Shown: one piece after another, positions 12,904-23,699 of the stretch
How positions within the stretch are numbered: the stretch's first letter is position 1
Layout: every line of letters starts with the position of its first letter
Assembly: GCA_028023455.1 (NCBI GenBank)
Contig: JAQFVV010000020.1
Coordinates: 8,041,092-8,105,091 of the forward strand
Reading direction: 5' to 3'
Length of the DNA: 64,000 nt
Source of the DNA: Epiperipatus broadwayi
Lineage: Eukaryota; Onychophora; Udeonychophora; Euonychophora; Peripatidae
Position numbers and translations under genes: made by a program
The notes under the pieces: generated by a model
Told to the model about the DNA's origin: nothing
Seen by the model: only the letters and a program-made list of their open reading frames with translations
Databases searched by the model: none

Positions 12904-13954
12904 AAATCACTAAACATCACCTGATTACCATTTCTTGTGCTTTCTCAAGCTGTTAAAACAGGCAAAACTCTCCATATAATAGTGTCACTCAGGACAAGCC
13001 AGAGAATTCAATAAATGCAAGAAGGTTTGTGCATCTCATCCAATATCCCCAGACTAGTTTCTAGCTTGTGGCTTTTATCAGTGAGGAGCCTTGGATCTGA
13101 GAGCACTGCACCTAGATCTTAGGATCCAATGCAAGCCTCCAGCAGCCACCTTTTATCTCTATATAACTACAAAACTACGAGTCTAAAATTGGAAAACAAT
13201 AATAATTTCAATCCAAGCTCATTAGCCTATATAATCATATAGGTCTGAACTCAGTTCAGTAACCATACATTTTGGTGTCTTTGGTTCTTTAATAACCATA
13301 GCCACCACTATTCTATTAGACAGGATTGCTATTTAACCACTAAACATCACATGATCATTATTTCTTATACTTGCTCAAGCTGTTAAAACAGGCAAAACTC
13401 CACACAGTAGTGCCACTCAGTGCAAGCCAGAGTAATCAATGGGTGTAAGAAGATTTTAGGGTTAGAACTTTTAGGGGATTTGTACATAAAATGACTATCT
13501 AGTTCCTATTCATCCAATATCACCAGACTAATTTCTAGCTTATAGCTTTCATCAGTGAAGATTCTTGGATCTGAGAGCACTGCACCTAGATCTTAGGATC
13601 CAATGCAACCCTCCAGTATCCCTATACTTAACTAGAAAACTACAAGTCTATATGGTTATATAAGCTAATGATCTTGGATTGAAGATATTATGTTTTCAAT
13701 TTTAGACTCATAGTTTTGTAGTTAAGTAGAGATAAAAGGTGGCTGCTGAAGGGTTGCATTAGATCCTAAGATCTAGGTGCAGTGCTCTCAGATTCAAGAC
13801 TCCTCATTGATGAAAGCCACAAGCTAGAAATTAGTCTGGGGATATTGGATGAGTAAGCACTAGATGGATATTTTATGCACAAGCTTTCTTGCATCTATTG
13901 ATTACTCTGGCTTGCACTGAGTAACACTACTGTTTGGAGAGTTTTGCCTGTTTT
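12904..13954. mobile_element. Family A element, head-to-tail dimer plus inverted part
   Basis: Two copies of a roughly 430-base unit lie head to tail in the - orientation: AATCACTAAACATCAC at 12906 and AACCACTAAACATCAC at 13337. From about 13655 the sequence turns back as an inverted partial copy ending GCCTGTTTT. The flanks AAAATGGCTTTT (12892-12903) and AAAATAGCTTTT (13955-13966) make a 12-bp target duplication with one mismatch. Three hammerhead motifs are present, all damaged: 13047-13087 (-) has CUGAUAA; 13524-13565 (-) keeps CUGAUGA and an AGCU/AGCU stem II but has a mismatched stem I; 13801-13842 (+) has UUGAUGA. No protein coding. Confidence 0.85.
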
Positions 13955-14458
13955 AAAATAGCTTTTTATAAAAGTAACAATATTTGAATTGCAATGAAAT
14001 GCTTTATGCATTGACATCTTTATATTGTTATTATAGTTATTATATATTAATAATAAAAGTATTTGATTCTATAATAATTTGTATTACAAAAATAAGAAAC
14101 TGTATTACATTACTGTAAATCATGATCAAGCATTATTTTATTCTTTAATAGTTACACATTTTGTCTATATGTTTTTGTATCTAATAAATATTTATATTCT
14201 TTAGAGAATTTATTTATTTAGTGTATGACTTTTTTTTTTTTAGATATCTTGATTATTAATAAAATATATTTAAAAAAATTTATAAGATTTCAACCAGGAT
14301 ATAGATTCACCAGTGACCTTATTAAGATGTTCAATTCTGTCACTGAAGCTATAGATTCGACAGATTACTTAAGGTAGGTTATGACCCACATCTACATAGA
14401 TCAATGGTGGTTAACTTTTATATATATAAAGCAGATGAGTTCAACAACCAACAACAAC

Positions 14459-14906
14459 AGCTAAGAGCAAGCATAAGAAATTGTGATCATGGGATGTTTA
14501 TTGGCTTTAAACCAATCCTGCCCAATAGGATAGTTGTGGCTATGGTTATTAAAGAACCAAAGACACCAAAATGTATAGGTACTGAACTGAGTTCAGACCT
14601 ATATGACTATATAAGCTGATGAGCTTGGATTGAAAATATAGTGTTTTTAATTTAAGTCTCATAGTTTTGTAGTTAAGTAGAGATAAAAGATGGCTGCTGG
14701 AGGATTGCATTAGATCCTAAGAAGTAGGTTCAGTGCTCTCAGATCCAAGGCTCCTCACTGATGAAGGCCACAAGTTAGAAACTAGTCTGGGGATATTGGA
14801 TGAGTAGGCACTAGATGGGGATTTTATGCACAAGCCTTCTGGCATCCATTGATTACTCTGGCTTGCACTGAATGGCAATACATATAAAGAGTTTTGCCTG
14901 TTTTAA
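14459..14906 (+). mobile_element. Family A element, about one circularly permuted unit
   Basis: The sequence starts inside the unit at AGCTAAGAGCAAGCATAAG, runs through the complete unit and ends at GCCTGTTTTAATAAC, which is the segment preceding the start point in other copies. It is therefore close to one full circle of the roughly 450-base unit opened at another point. An intact hammerhead motif lies at 14752-14793. No target duplication was recognised. The 71-codon open frame across its left part is incidental. Confidence 0.8.
14752..14793 (+). ncRNA. Hammerhead ribozyme motif, type I, family A
   Basis: TCCTCA (14752-14757) can pair with TGGGGA (14788-14793) as stem I. CTGATGA is at 14758-14764 and GAAA at 14778-14781, both intact. 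Stem III is one C-G pair next to the A-U pair (C14782, G14785), followed by UC, so cleavage would fall between 14787 and 14788. Stem II is weak in this copy (GGC against GUU, two wobbles). Very short stem III is known from Penelope-like and retrozyme hammerheads, which often need dimeric RNA to cleave. Activity is inferred only. Confidence 0.72.
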
Positions 14907-15936
14907 TAACCATGAATTGTCCTGAATCTGTTGCTGAAACTCCAATGACATCTAAAAAAATAAAATCTGGCTGGCTTTACTATTGAATCTGGAAAAAAAA
15001 AATGTTTATAACCTCACAAGAATTTTATTATATCTTCTCATTGGTTGAATGCCAAGAAAATAATTCTTAATTGAATTCTTAAGTAGTAAAACTATATCTT
15101 GAATTATTGGCAAATTCTTATCTATGTCAACAGCTTTTTATACATCTTTCATGTGGCAATTTTTCTTCTAATATAAGGTGGAATAATATGTAAAGAACAA
15201 GAAGCTGCAAAAAAGAGTAAACTTGAATTTGCCATTAATATTTTTCATGGTAAGATTTGAGTATTCAAAAGTTATATATGGGCATATTTTCTGCAAAAAG
15301 AGTCTCAGTATTCATCAGGCAGAATATACAAATGTTAATGAAATTGTTTGTAAAGCACTTGCACCATAATACCAAGTTGTGCTAGTATGCTTTCTAAGGA
15401 GATTATTTCTAAAATTATTTTAAATCTAGCTCTACACAAACGAGGAAAATAATTTAGGTTGTGGTTCAAAGTTGCCCCTAAATAACATGGAATCGAATAT
15501 ACTTAAATTTATTGTCACAGATGATGTATTGTTTTTATTGGATTAGAAATAAGACTTCAGTCTTTGTAAAAGATTAAAAATTTTCCATATTAAAATTAAG
15601 AGAATTTTTTATTTCTAGGAAGAATTTTGTTTGTGAAATCAAAGAAAGGTCATCAAAATTTAAGCAAAAGAACTGGATCATGTGTTTGACTATTCTGTAA
15701 ATTTTCTGTCTATTCTGATTACTATATAATATCACAATTTTCTTTTTTTTTGTAGAACATTTTATCATGTAAATTAATAGCTTTTCTACATTTAAGGATT
15801 TTAGAGGATTTAGGAGATAATTTTATTCAAAAGTACTTCATTCACAATTTCCATTATGTTTTACTGATTATATTTTTTAAACATTATTTTATAAATATGT
15901 ATTTGTGTGATAATTCATAATTATTTATTATTGTAG
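14907..15936. other. Intronic DNA before the second ABCB exon
   Basis: No feature recognised apart from the splice acceptor at 15936. The open frame 15574-15768 on the - strand is lysine/asparagine-rich and looks like chance. Confidence 0.4.
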
Positions 15937-16010
15937 CATTTCTTCTTTATACCCTTCAAGTGGCTTTAGCATTTGCTTTTCTTTCAAATGTATATGGTGA
16001 ATTCATGCAG
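15937..16010 (+). CDS. ABCB-family half-transporter, internal exon (last transmembrane helix)
   Basis: This exon continues the frame of the 11456-11584 exon: the leftover T plus CA gives serine, then FLLYTLQVALAFAFLSNVYG followed by EFMQ. The pattern (T)SFLLYT..VA..F..LS..YGEFM is the signature of the last membrane helix of ABCB half-transporters, just before the cytosolic linker. The acceptor is TTATTGTAG and the donor ATGCAG|GTAAGT, a consensus 5' splice site; the exon ends in phase 0. Its 74 bases plus the borrowed base make exactly 25 codons with no stop. The exon is too short to be found by simple open-frame length. The intron before it (11585-15936) holds two family A repeats, and the intron after it is 42.8 kb. 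Confidence 0.87.
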
Positions 16011-16688
16011 GTAAGTCAATTGAATTTTTTTCCAGTTTGATTTTATCACTGATATGTAATTTAATAAACAAGAGGAATTATGGAAAATAAAATGTTTTTT
16101 TTTTTTGTGTATTGAAATGAGTTAAATCCTTTTATCAAATATTATAATAAATCAGGTTATGCTTTGCATGGAGCAGTGATTAGAGTGATAGATTCAAGAT
16201 TAAAGGTTTCTAGATTGCAGCTCAATTCTAACACTTCTGCTGCTCGAATGTCACATGATCTTCTGAAGAATGATTCATTCAATTGGATTTTTTAAAATTA
16301 ATTCAATAGGATTATCATAATTAAATGCTTAATTCACAGCATTTCAAATTTATGGATACAGCACTTAAGAATAGACATAATAATATTGAAGAATAATCTT
16401 GAATATCCTTATATTAATAATATTCATTTAAAGGAAGTTCTATAAATTATTCCACTATATATTAATTAAAATGCTCAGAAAATATATTTTATTTAATAAT
16501 TTATGATTGCACTCAATTCTAGGACGTCAGAATGAAATCTTTTGCTGCTCTTTTAGATGATTCTTGCATGTAGAAATTTTTATCAGTGCCTATGCATGCA
16601 CCACCAAATCATTTGATGGACTTGATTCAATGAGAATATTGTATTCTCATGCAAAGCAGTGGCTCCAAAAACAATTTATAATTGGATA

Positions 16689-16908
16689 TATATATATTGC
16701 ACTTGCAATGCACATCCATGAAGCTATATTAAAAGTTTATAATTGTTTAGTGCTTTTGGGAATGTTGTGCCTCCATATTCATAGCTTATATGGGAGCACA
16801 AAGTTCCTGAAAGCATTAAGGAATTATAAACCTTTAATATAGCTTCATGGATGTGTGTTTCAAGCGCAATATATAGATTACAAACCATAGTGAAGTAAAA
16901 CTAAGCTG
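16689..16908. mobile_element. Small hairpin element with a 12- to 14-bp target duplication
   Basis: Inverted arms (about 16697-16760 and 16815-16876) share CACATCCATGAAGCTATATT and its complement. The arms are separated by about 55 bases. The element is bounded by TTTATAATTGGATA at 16675-16688 and again at 16909-16922, a perfect 14-base match. No hammerhead core was seen. An open frame of 92 codons crosses the hairpin and is not a gene. Confidence 0.65.
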
Positions 16909-17887
16909 TTTATAATTGGATACTAACTAAATTGATAAATATTGACCTATATCATTGGAATTTTGAAATATTACATGACAGCATATGCACATATAGAGGA
17001 AAATGAAAAACCTCACATTTTATAAAAGAGACAATTTGTTATTTAAGATTAATGCTGCAAAAGTAATAATTTTTATAATACCATACTTTATATAAGATTT
17101 TCAATTGGATTTAATCAAAAATATCCTTTCCATTGAATTTTTTATTAATATAATATTTTAGTAAAAAGTCATTTAATCTAATCTTGCATTTATATAAATT
17201 AAAAAAAAAAAATATTGTCTGAAAAGTTACAATGACACCTTTTATTTGAAGTTATATGTGGAACTATTTACATGGTTTAGTTTAATTGTTGTTGTAGAAA
17301 AATTCAAACTTTTATTTATACTTTTCAAAATATATTTAACTGTTTGTAATAGCACACAAGTTATTATAGAACACAACATTTTAAACAATATATTCTTTTT
17401 TTCTTCAGGTATTGCTGATCTCACTAATTATATGCTAGTATAGGAGTTGAAACCATACTCCCATTATCACTGGTCAGGCCAACAATACTTGGAGAATAAT
17501 ATCATTCCAAATGTTGTGTTGTTTATTAATTCATATATTATTACAAATTGTTGAATGTATTTAGAAAAATATAAATAAAGTTGAATGGAATGTTTAACAA
17601 TTGAATTAACAAATAACTATAAATAAAAGAAGAAAAAAATTATATGAATTTTAATAACATACAGATTTAAGTTGAATAATGCTTTTAGAAACAGTAATTC
17701 ACTGCATTATACTCAAGATATATCTATTATAAGCTTGAAAAATCAATGGACAATTAAGCACATCCCAAACTAGTTTATCTTTTGCCAGTGAGGGGTTTTG
17801 TTTAATGGACTTAAAGAAACAAGTCTAATGATAGCGGAATAGCCGTATCATTTAATATTCATTTAATCATTCTCAAGTTTACAACAA

Positions 17888-18275
17888 CAATAATAATGAT
17901 GATGTCATAATAATATTAACAATGATGATGATGATAATGATGATGCAATAATGTTAATAATGATGATGATGTGATATAATGTTAATGATGATGATGATAA
18001 ATGATGTGATAATAATGTTAATGATTAATGATGATAATGATGATGTGATAATAATGATGATGTGATAATGTTAATAATGATGAGGCTGATGATGATGATG
18101 TGATAATATTGTTATAATGATGTGATAATAATGTTAATAATGATGATGAGAATAATGTGATAATGATGATGGTAATGATGTGATAATAATGTTAATGATG
18201 ATGATGATATGTGATAATAATATTAATGATGATAATAGTGGTGATGAGGGTGGTGATAATAGTAATAAATTAGCA
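17888..18275. repeat. TGA/TGATAA-rich minisatellite
   Basis: Irregular tandem repetition of GATGATGATGTGATAATAATGTTAAT-like units of about 25 bases mixed with pure GAT triplets. It lies just beyond the 3' end of the - strand LINE, where such a tract could have grown from the element's tail. The 68-codon open frame over its end is an artefact of the repeat. Confidence 0.85.
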
Positions 18276-18384
18276 AAATGTTTTTTATATTTGCAACAGA
18301 AAAGCTCAGCTGTATCTAAATGGCAAAAAATAAAACTTTTCAGTTTTGGATGTAAAAATGATTTGCTAATTTTACAAACAATGT

Positions 18385-18580
18385 AAAAATAAAAATAAAT
18401 AATAATAATAACAGTAATAATAATAAAACAGCTACTTATAAACGAGTATCACTGTTCTAACTTAAAAAAATAATGTTAACGAAAAGAAAAATAAATAATA
18501 ATCAAAATAACAACAACAATAATAAAAAAGCTGCTTATAGATGATTATGACCATTCCAACTCAAAAAAATAATAAGAAAA
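18385..18580. repeat. AAT microsatellite with two copies of a 50-base segment
   Basis: AAT/ATAAT repeats surround two diverged direct copies (about 18425-18478 and 18525-18577) of a segment starting AACAGCTACTTATAAACGAG in the first copy. On the - strand this lies immediately downstream of the LINE 3' end. Confidence 0.6.
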
Positions 18581-20190
18581 GGAAGGAAGATGAGAGAAAG
18601 AGAAAAAAAAACTACTCTAGAAATGAAGTTTAGAAACTAATGTATGTACCACAAATATAACCACATATCGAATGTGCTGGTCCACTTTTCCATTTACTTG
18701 ATATTTTCTGATGTTGCCTTTTAATATCTTCAACAGAAGATTTTTCCCCTCTGAAATACTTCAACACCATGGCTAATTGTAGTTCTGTAATATATTCTAT
18801 TCTTTTTCATAACTTTTTTTGATTGTCTTTGAGATAATCCTTATAACATAGATAGGATCTATCTCTCTTATGAAAACCATGCACAAATTCACCATAAAAT
18901 GCACTTTTAAGAAATCTTGCATTGCTATGAGGATGTGATTTTACAATAGTGGACTCTGTATTGTCACATACAGCAAGTTGAAGAACATTTTGATAGGTTT
19001 TGAGGTCTTGCCATTTTGTTTTTAAAAAATTTACAGAGCAGTGAAACTTTTTAACACCTTTATACTGATAGAGTGTCCACATTTTTCATCCATACAATAA
19101 ATTAGATAAAATAATTATTGTATATACAGATAATTTGGTTGCAGTCATTATTTCCCCGAGATGAAAAACACTTTCTTTTAACTTATTAAAAGCATCAGAA
19201 ATGCACTGGAGTTTTTGCTTTATCTCATCATCTAAATCCTATCTTTCTGCCAATGAAAGTAACAAGGTATTTAAACTGGTTTACATTCTAAAGTTGATAA
19301 TTTTTCAAGCTAAAATTTTCTGAATATTTCTGTTTCTTTACTGACTAAGAATAATAATTAATAAACCAAAGTTTTTCTATGTTGCATTCAAAATGTTAAG
19401 TATATTCTTTAATTCATTTTTTGAATTGGCAGAAATAATTCAATTATCAATACACTGTAAATCAGAATCCAAGAAGAAGAAATTTTTGTTTTCACTTTTA
19501 ACTAATACAAATTAAAAATTTCACTATCTAGTCTGCATTGCCTCTTAATCCTTGTTTAATTAAGCTGCCTATAAACAATTCTGATGATCACTCTCATAAA
19601 AATTGAAAACACACATCCTTGTTTGATACCAATTTTCATTTCAAATGCTCAATCCATCATGTGAAAGCTGCATAATATGAAAAATTTTGATGGATAAACA
19701 ACTAATTTCAAACTACGTCATAGACCTGTCATATTAACTGCATCAAAAGATTTGACTAAGTCAATCCTTGGCTCCCAACATTTTTTCTTGTATTTGTCTG
19801 GCAATAAAAGTCATATTTATAGTGCTTCTTGACTTTTATAAAACTGTATGAGTCTGATATCTATTCATCTATGACTGGAAGCAATCTATTCAGCCAAATT
19901 CTTGATGTAGTGGACAATAATGATATTCCAAGATAATTACTATAATCATATTGTTTTTAAAAATTGGAATAATAAAAGCATTTTTAAAAAATCAGGTGGC
20001 ACAAACTTCATGGTCTCATATTTTCCTAAAAAGTTCCCAATATTTTTGAAACTAAAATATTGCCACCATATTTCAAAACTTTTCCAAGTATCTAACCAGG
20101 ACCTGCAGCTTTTCTATTTTTAAGATTACAAAGAACTGTACTAAACTGAATATCTTTATCCAAATCTAATGGATATATCATTAAAATTTG

Positions 20191-20256
20191 TCAATGCAAT
20201 TCTTATTAAAAGATGATCAAATGGAAAAAGTATTTTGATCATCTTTTAACAAGAAT
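20191..20256. repeat. Short hairpin inside the LINE
   Basis: TTCTTATTAAAAGATGATCA and its near-complement about 20 bases further on form arms of about 22 bases. One arm looks like an inverted duplication of LINE coding sequence. Origin unknown. Confidence 0.55.
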
Positions 20257-20652
20257 TGATCATTGTCATCATATAAGAGATTATCATTGCTGAGTTTAAT
20301 ATGTTATTTTATCTCATTTCCCAGGTCTGTATTTTGATTTCAATTCATCAAAAAAGGTCTAGAATGATTATAATCTGTGAATGCCTGTTTTCTTTGCAGT
20401 ATTAATTCATCAATTATTTTTAAGCATTCTTTTCAGTCATTGAAGTTCTGCCTTTAGATGTTTATATTTATTATAAAATTCGTTTAATCTACTATTTTAC
20501 CAATCAGAAAAATTCACATTTTCTTTTAATAAAATTGCTAATAATAACATCATTGTCAGAGAACCAATCATTATTCTTTTTATTTGTATCCAAAATACAT
20601 TTAAAAGAATTTCATGCTTTACTATTTATGACAATTGTGAAGATGTCAATTA

Positions 20653-20963
20653 AAACAGGCAAAACCCTCTATACGTATTGCCACTCAGAGCAAGCCAGGT
20701 AATAATGGATTCCAGAAGGTATGTGCATAAAATCCTCATCTAGTGCCTACTCATCCAATATCCCCAGACTAGTTTTTGGCTTGTGGCCTTCGTCAGTGAG
20801 AGTATTGCACTGAGTGGTGATACATATAGAGAGTTTTGCCTATTTTAATTCATCCAATATCCCCAGACTAGTTTTTGGCTTGTGGCGTAGAGAGTTTTGC
20901 CTGTTTTAATAACAGTTATGAGCAAACATAAGAAATGGTGATCATGTGATGTTTATTGGCTTA
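20653..20963. mobile_element. Family A element inserted in the LINE
   Basis: The element starts AAACAGGCAAAACC and ends ATCATGTGATGTTTATTGGC plus TTA, the two ends seen in other family A copies. The 12-base AGATGTCAATTA stands on both sides (20641-20652 and 20964-20975), so the target duplication is perfect. Inside are a - strand hammerhead remnant at 20762-20801 (CUGACGA kept, GAAA changed to AAAA), a rearranged repeat of the same segment near 20846-20886, and both GTTTTGCCT termini. It separates the endonuclease and transcriptase parts of the host LINE, so it is younger. Confidence 0.88.
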
Positions 20964-22407
20964 AGATGTCAATTAGTAATTTTAGTGTTTAATTGTTATT
21001 GAAATTTATACATATAGCAGATTCTTCTAAAAAACAAATATTAATTTTCTTGAGAATTGATGTAATTATCATTTTAATCTTGTAGCATACTAATCTATAA
21101 ACAGTCCCACAATCTGTGCTTGTGTTTGTAACTTCTCTTGTATTCTGACTCCTAATTATAAAATAATCTATTAAATGCCATTTTTTGAGCATAGATCCAT
21201 CCATGTTTTTTTATAGTTTTTTTTGCTTAAACAAACTATGATAATTATACCATGCATTGTGCATAAATTCAATAAAAACTATTTGAATTTACAGCACCAA
21301 TGCCATTATTTCCACTAACTTTTGATCAAAGTTGACTTTATATACCAACACATATCTTAAAGTGTTCAAGAAGAAAAGTTTGATATTTTAATGGTGTTGC
21401 TGTAATAGTGTGATCCAATCACGAATATACATTTTCCTTTTTTCAATTTTCTGAATCACAGGCACTAATAAAGTGATTGCTTATAACATTGTGTAAAATG
21501 TGTGTTAATTTTATTAGACATTCATCGATAATGTGAGAAATGTCCAATAATAGAAGACACTAAATTAGACTTTACAGCAAATCCAACACCCTGCATTCTC
21601 TTTTAACTGACTGGTCTGCTTTTCTTAAAAAACTTATATCAATCCACTTATTCTATTCTCTGGAAGATGGGTTTCATTAAAAACATCTATATCGATCTTC
21701 AATTTTGACAGCTTCTTAGCCACCATAACAGTACTTCATTCAGATCTTGAAGAGTTTTATATCAAGTAAAGTTCATTCATTCTAAGTATCCATATTTAGA
21801 AAAAAAATAGATTTCTATCACTATTATTTTATTTCTACTGCCATAATGAGTAATATATCAGGTGCGGCAATTTATGCTAGACTATGTGAGACTGGCCATT
21901 TGTAGACAATATTTTAGGCCTTTTCACTTCTGTGGTAAACTGAAAGATTCTTCAATATGGCTGCCTAAATGTACAGTCTTTACTAGCCACAAGTCTTGAT
22001 CACCAAATCCAGTTCCATCTTAATAATTACACTGCCTCAAGTAAGTATGATAACTTCGAGGTTCTGGCTTATTAAGCCTGTCCCCATTAGTGTTAGAATT
22101 TCTGTGTGTATATTTAAAGGAAGGAGATGTTATTGCATTCAATTCCATTGTGGCACTATAAGATGTCTCATGACATGAAAAACTGGAAACAACTGATCCC
22201 TACAATAATCATTGATTTGTTATTATTGTTTTAATTTTACTTTCAGATTGAAAAAGTGGTCAACCTATAATAAAGCATGGACCATAGATATGAATTTTGT
22301 TTTGTGTAAGCATAGGAATTTTTATTTTATATAAATATATAAGTAACTAGCAATAGGATTTCACAGGCAATAGATGGTTAGGTTGGGATTCAAATGACAA
22401 TGCTCAC

Positions 22408-23654
22408 TTGGAGTATGTATGGAAGAAGCTGACCAATTTATTAGAGATTAAAGAAAAAAAAGAAAAAAAATTTGTTTTTGATAACTTGATGATGGATATT
22501 AATACAGACATAATTTTAAATAATATGGAGTTTGATACTACCATTGAACTGGAGAATGAATCATTTGCCACACAGAGCCTGGAGATTACATTCAAAGAGC
22601 CCCATGACATCACATGTGACCATAATATGAAAGCAAAAGAAAGGCCAGAGGAAAGAAAACTCAAACTTGACCAAATGATGAGAGAAATTAAGGAAGGGTC
22701 AAAAGAAATGATGGTAAACATGGACCAAAGTTTCATAGAAGTAATCAAAACATTAACCTCGAACTAAAACAGAAATTTAACTGAATGGGAAAAGAGGCCT
22801 GAGAGTGTCAGGAAGAAAATAAAAGAGAGATTAGTGAACTGAAAGTGACCCAGAAGGATATCCAGAAGAGAACCAAGAAATCAAAACAGAAACATCCAAA
22901 GAAACAGAAAAAAATGATTCTGAAATGAACATTATTGTCACAGAGGATCAAGAACAAGATAGTACATCCTGATTGTCACAAATATGACCATACAGAAATA
23001 AATGATGACTTTTAGTGAGAAGAGATCAAGATAGATGCTCCCCCCAAAAAATAGAATTGAATGTGTAACACTCATTCATGGATATAAACCCTGGTCATGT
23101 CTATTATTATGAGGTTTATGCTTATTTAAAAAAGGGATTTGTTTTATGCATAATTAGGCTGAGAGTATCATCATTAATTTTTAATGATGGTATTGATGAT
23201 GCAACAGAAAGATACTGAAGTAACTACAATCTTCTAAATTACTGTAAAGCTAAGGACAGACAACTAAATGTCTTTAACATATTTAAAGAATGGGGAATAA
23301 TTATGTGGAAAAGTTACCCCATATTCTCATTAAATGCTGCTGTAAATACAAAATTTCTAGCACCTGTTTGATCCATCAGTACTGAATTATCCTTGGATCA
23401 AATCCATGCTGAGATTATATCTTATGAGACCAATTTACATCAGCCACTTTGGAAATATAGATGGTATCTTCATATACATTTTACCCTGGCTGCATGAAGC
23501 TTTCAAGAAAGGGAACTTTAAAGAAAAAAGAAGCCACCAAGAGACCATTCCACCAAAGACACTTCCAGGTAAAGAGAAAACTGATTTACCAAGATCCACC
23601 ACAACCATCAGATTTGATGATCATGTAAAGGAGCCACCTGACAAAATAATATGA
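22408..23654 (+). pseudogene. Unassigned open frames, one coiled-coil-like; possibly retroelement ORF1/gag-like
   Basis: A 119-codon open frame (22408-22767) encodes a strongly charged, helical-looking product with heptad-like spacing (KLKLDQMMREIKEGSKEMMV). After its stop the same composition continues with frame changes to about 22970 (EIKTETSKETEKN-like lysine/glutamate-rich pieces). A second open frame at 23406-23654 has a basic, proline-rich end (PPKTLPGKEKTDLPRSTTTI). I recognise no domain. Short, broken, GC-richer coding-like patches of this kind are often ORF1 or gag remnants, but a host pseudogene is equally possible. Confidence 0.35.
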
Positions 23655-23699
23655 CTGTCGAAGCTGCACCTAGCTACCTTTTAAAGCATATACTTTCTA

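Larger units (their letters stand above)
18590..21950 (-). mobile_element. Nearly full-length but decayed LINE (APE endonuclease, reverse transcriptase, C-terminal tail)
   Basis: Read on the - strand, pieces in three frames follow the order of a known class of LINE ORF2 protein. The endonuclease end is at 21204-20989 (WHLIDYFIIRSQNTREV; the usual catalytic T-D-H-R is T-V-Y-R here). Next come GKAPG.D-like NRKAAGPG near 20120, QTNTRKNVG/DLVKSFDAVN near 19800-19730, GIKQGCV near 19620, and the FADD region replaced by FLDSD near 19470. The tail at 19082-18807 (WTLYQ..., KWQD, AFYGE..HG, YKDYLKDN) is followed by a GPAHS-like finger remnant. Many stops and frameshifts show it is dead. A family A element (20653-20963) split it after insertion. 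The clade (RTE/L2-like) is not settled. Confidence 0.82.

Noticed and set aside
16564-16842. 92-codon open frame as a gene
   Set aside because: It lies over the inverted repeat 16689-16908; composition and position are explained by the hairpin element.
17888-18275. CRISPR-like or coding repeat
   Set aside because: Irregular simple-sequence minisatellite without spacers, in a eukaryotic intron.
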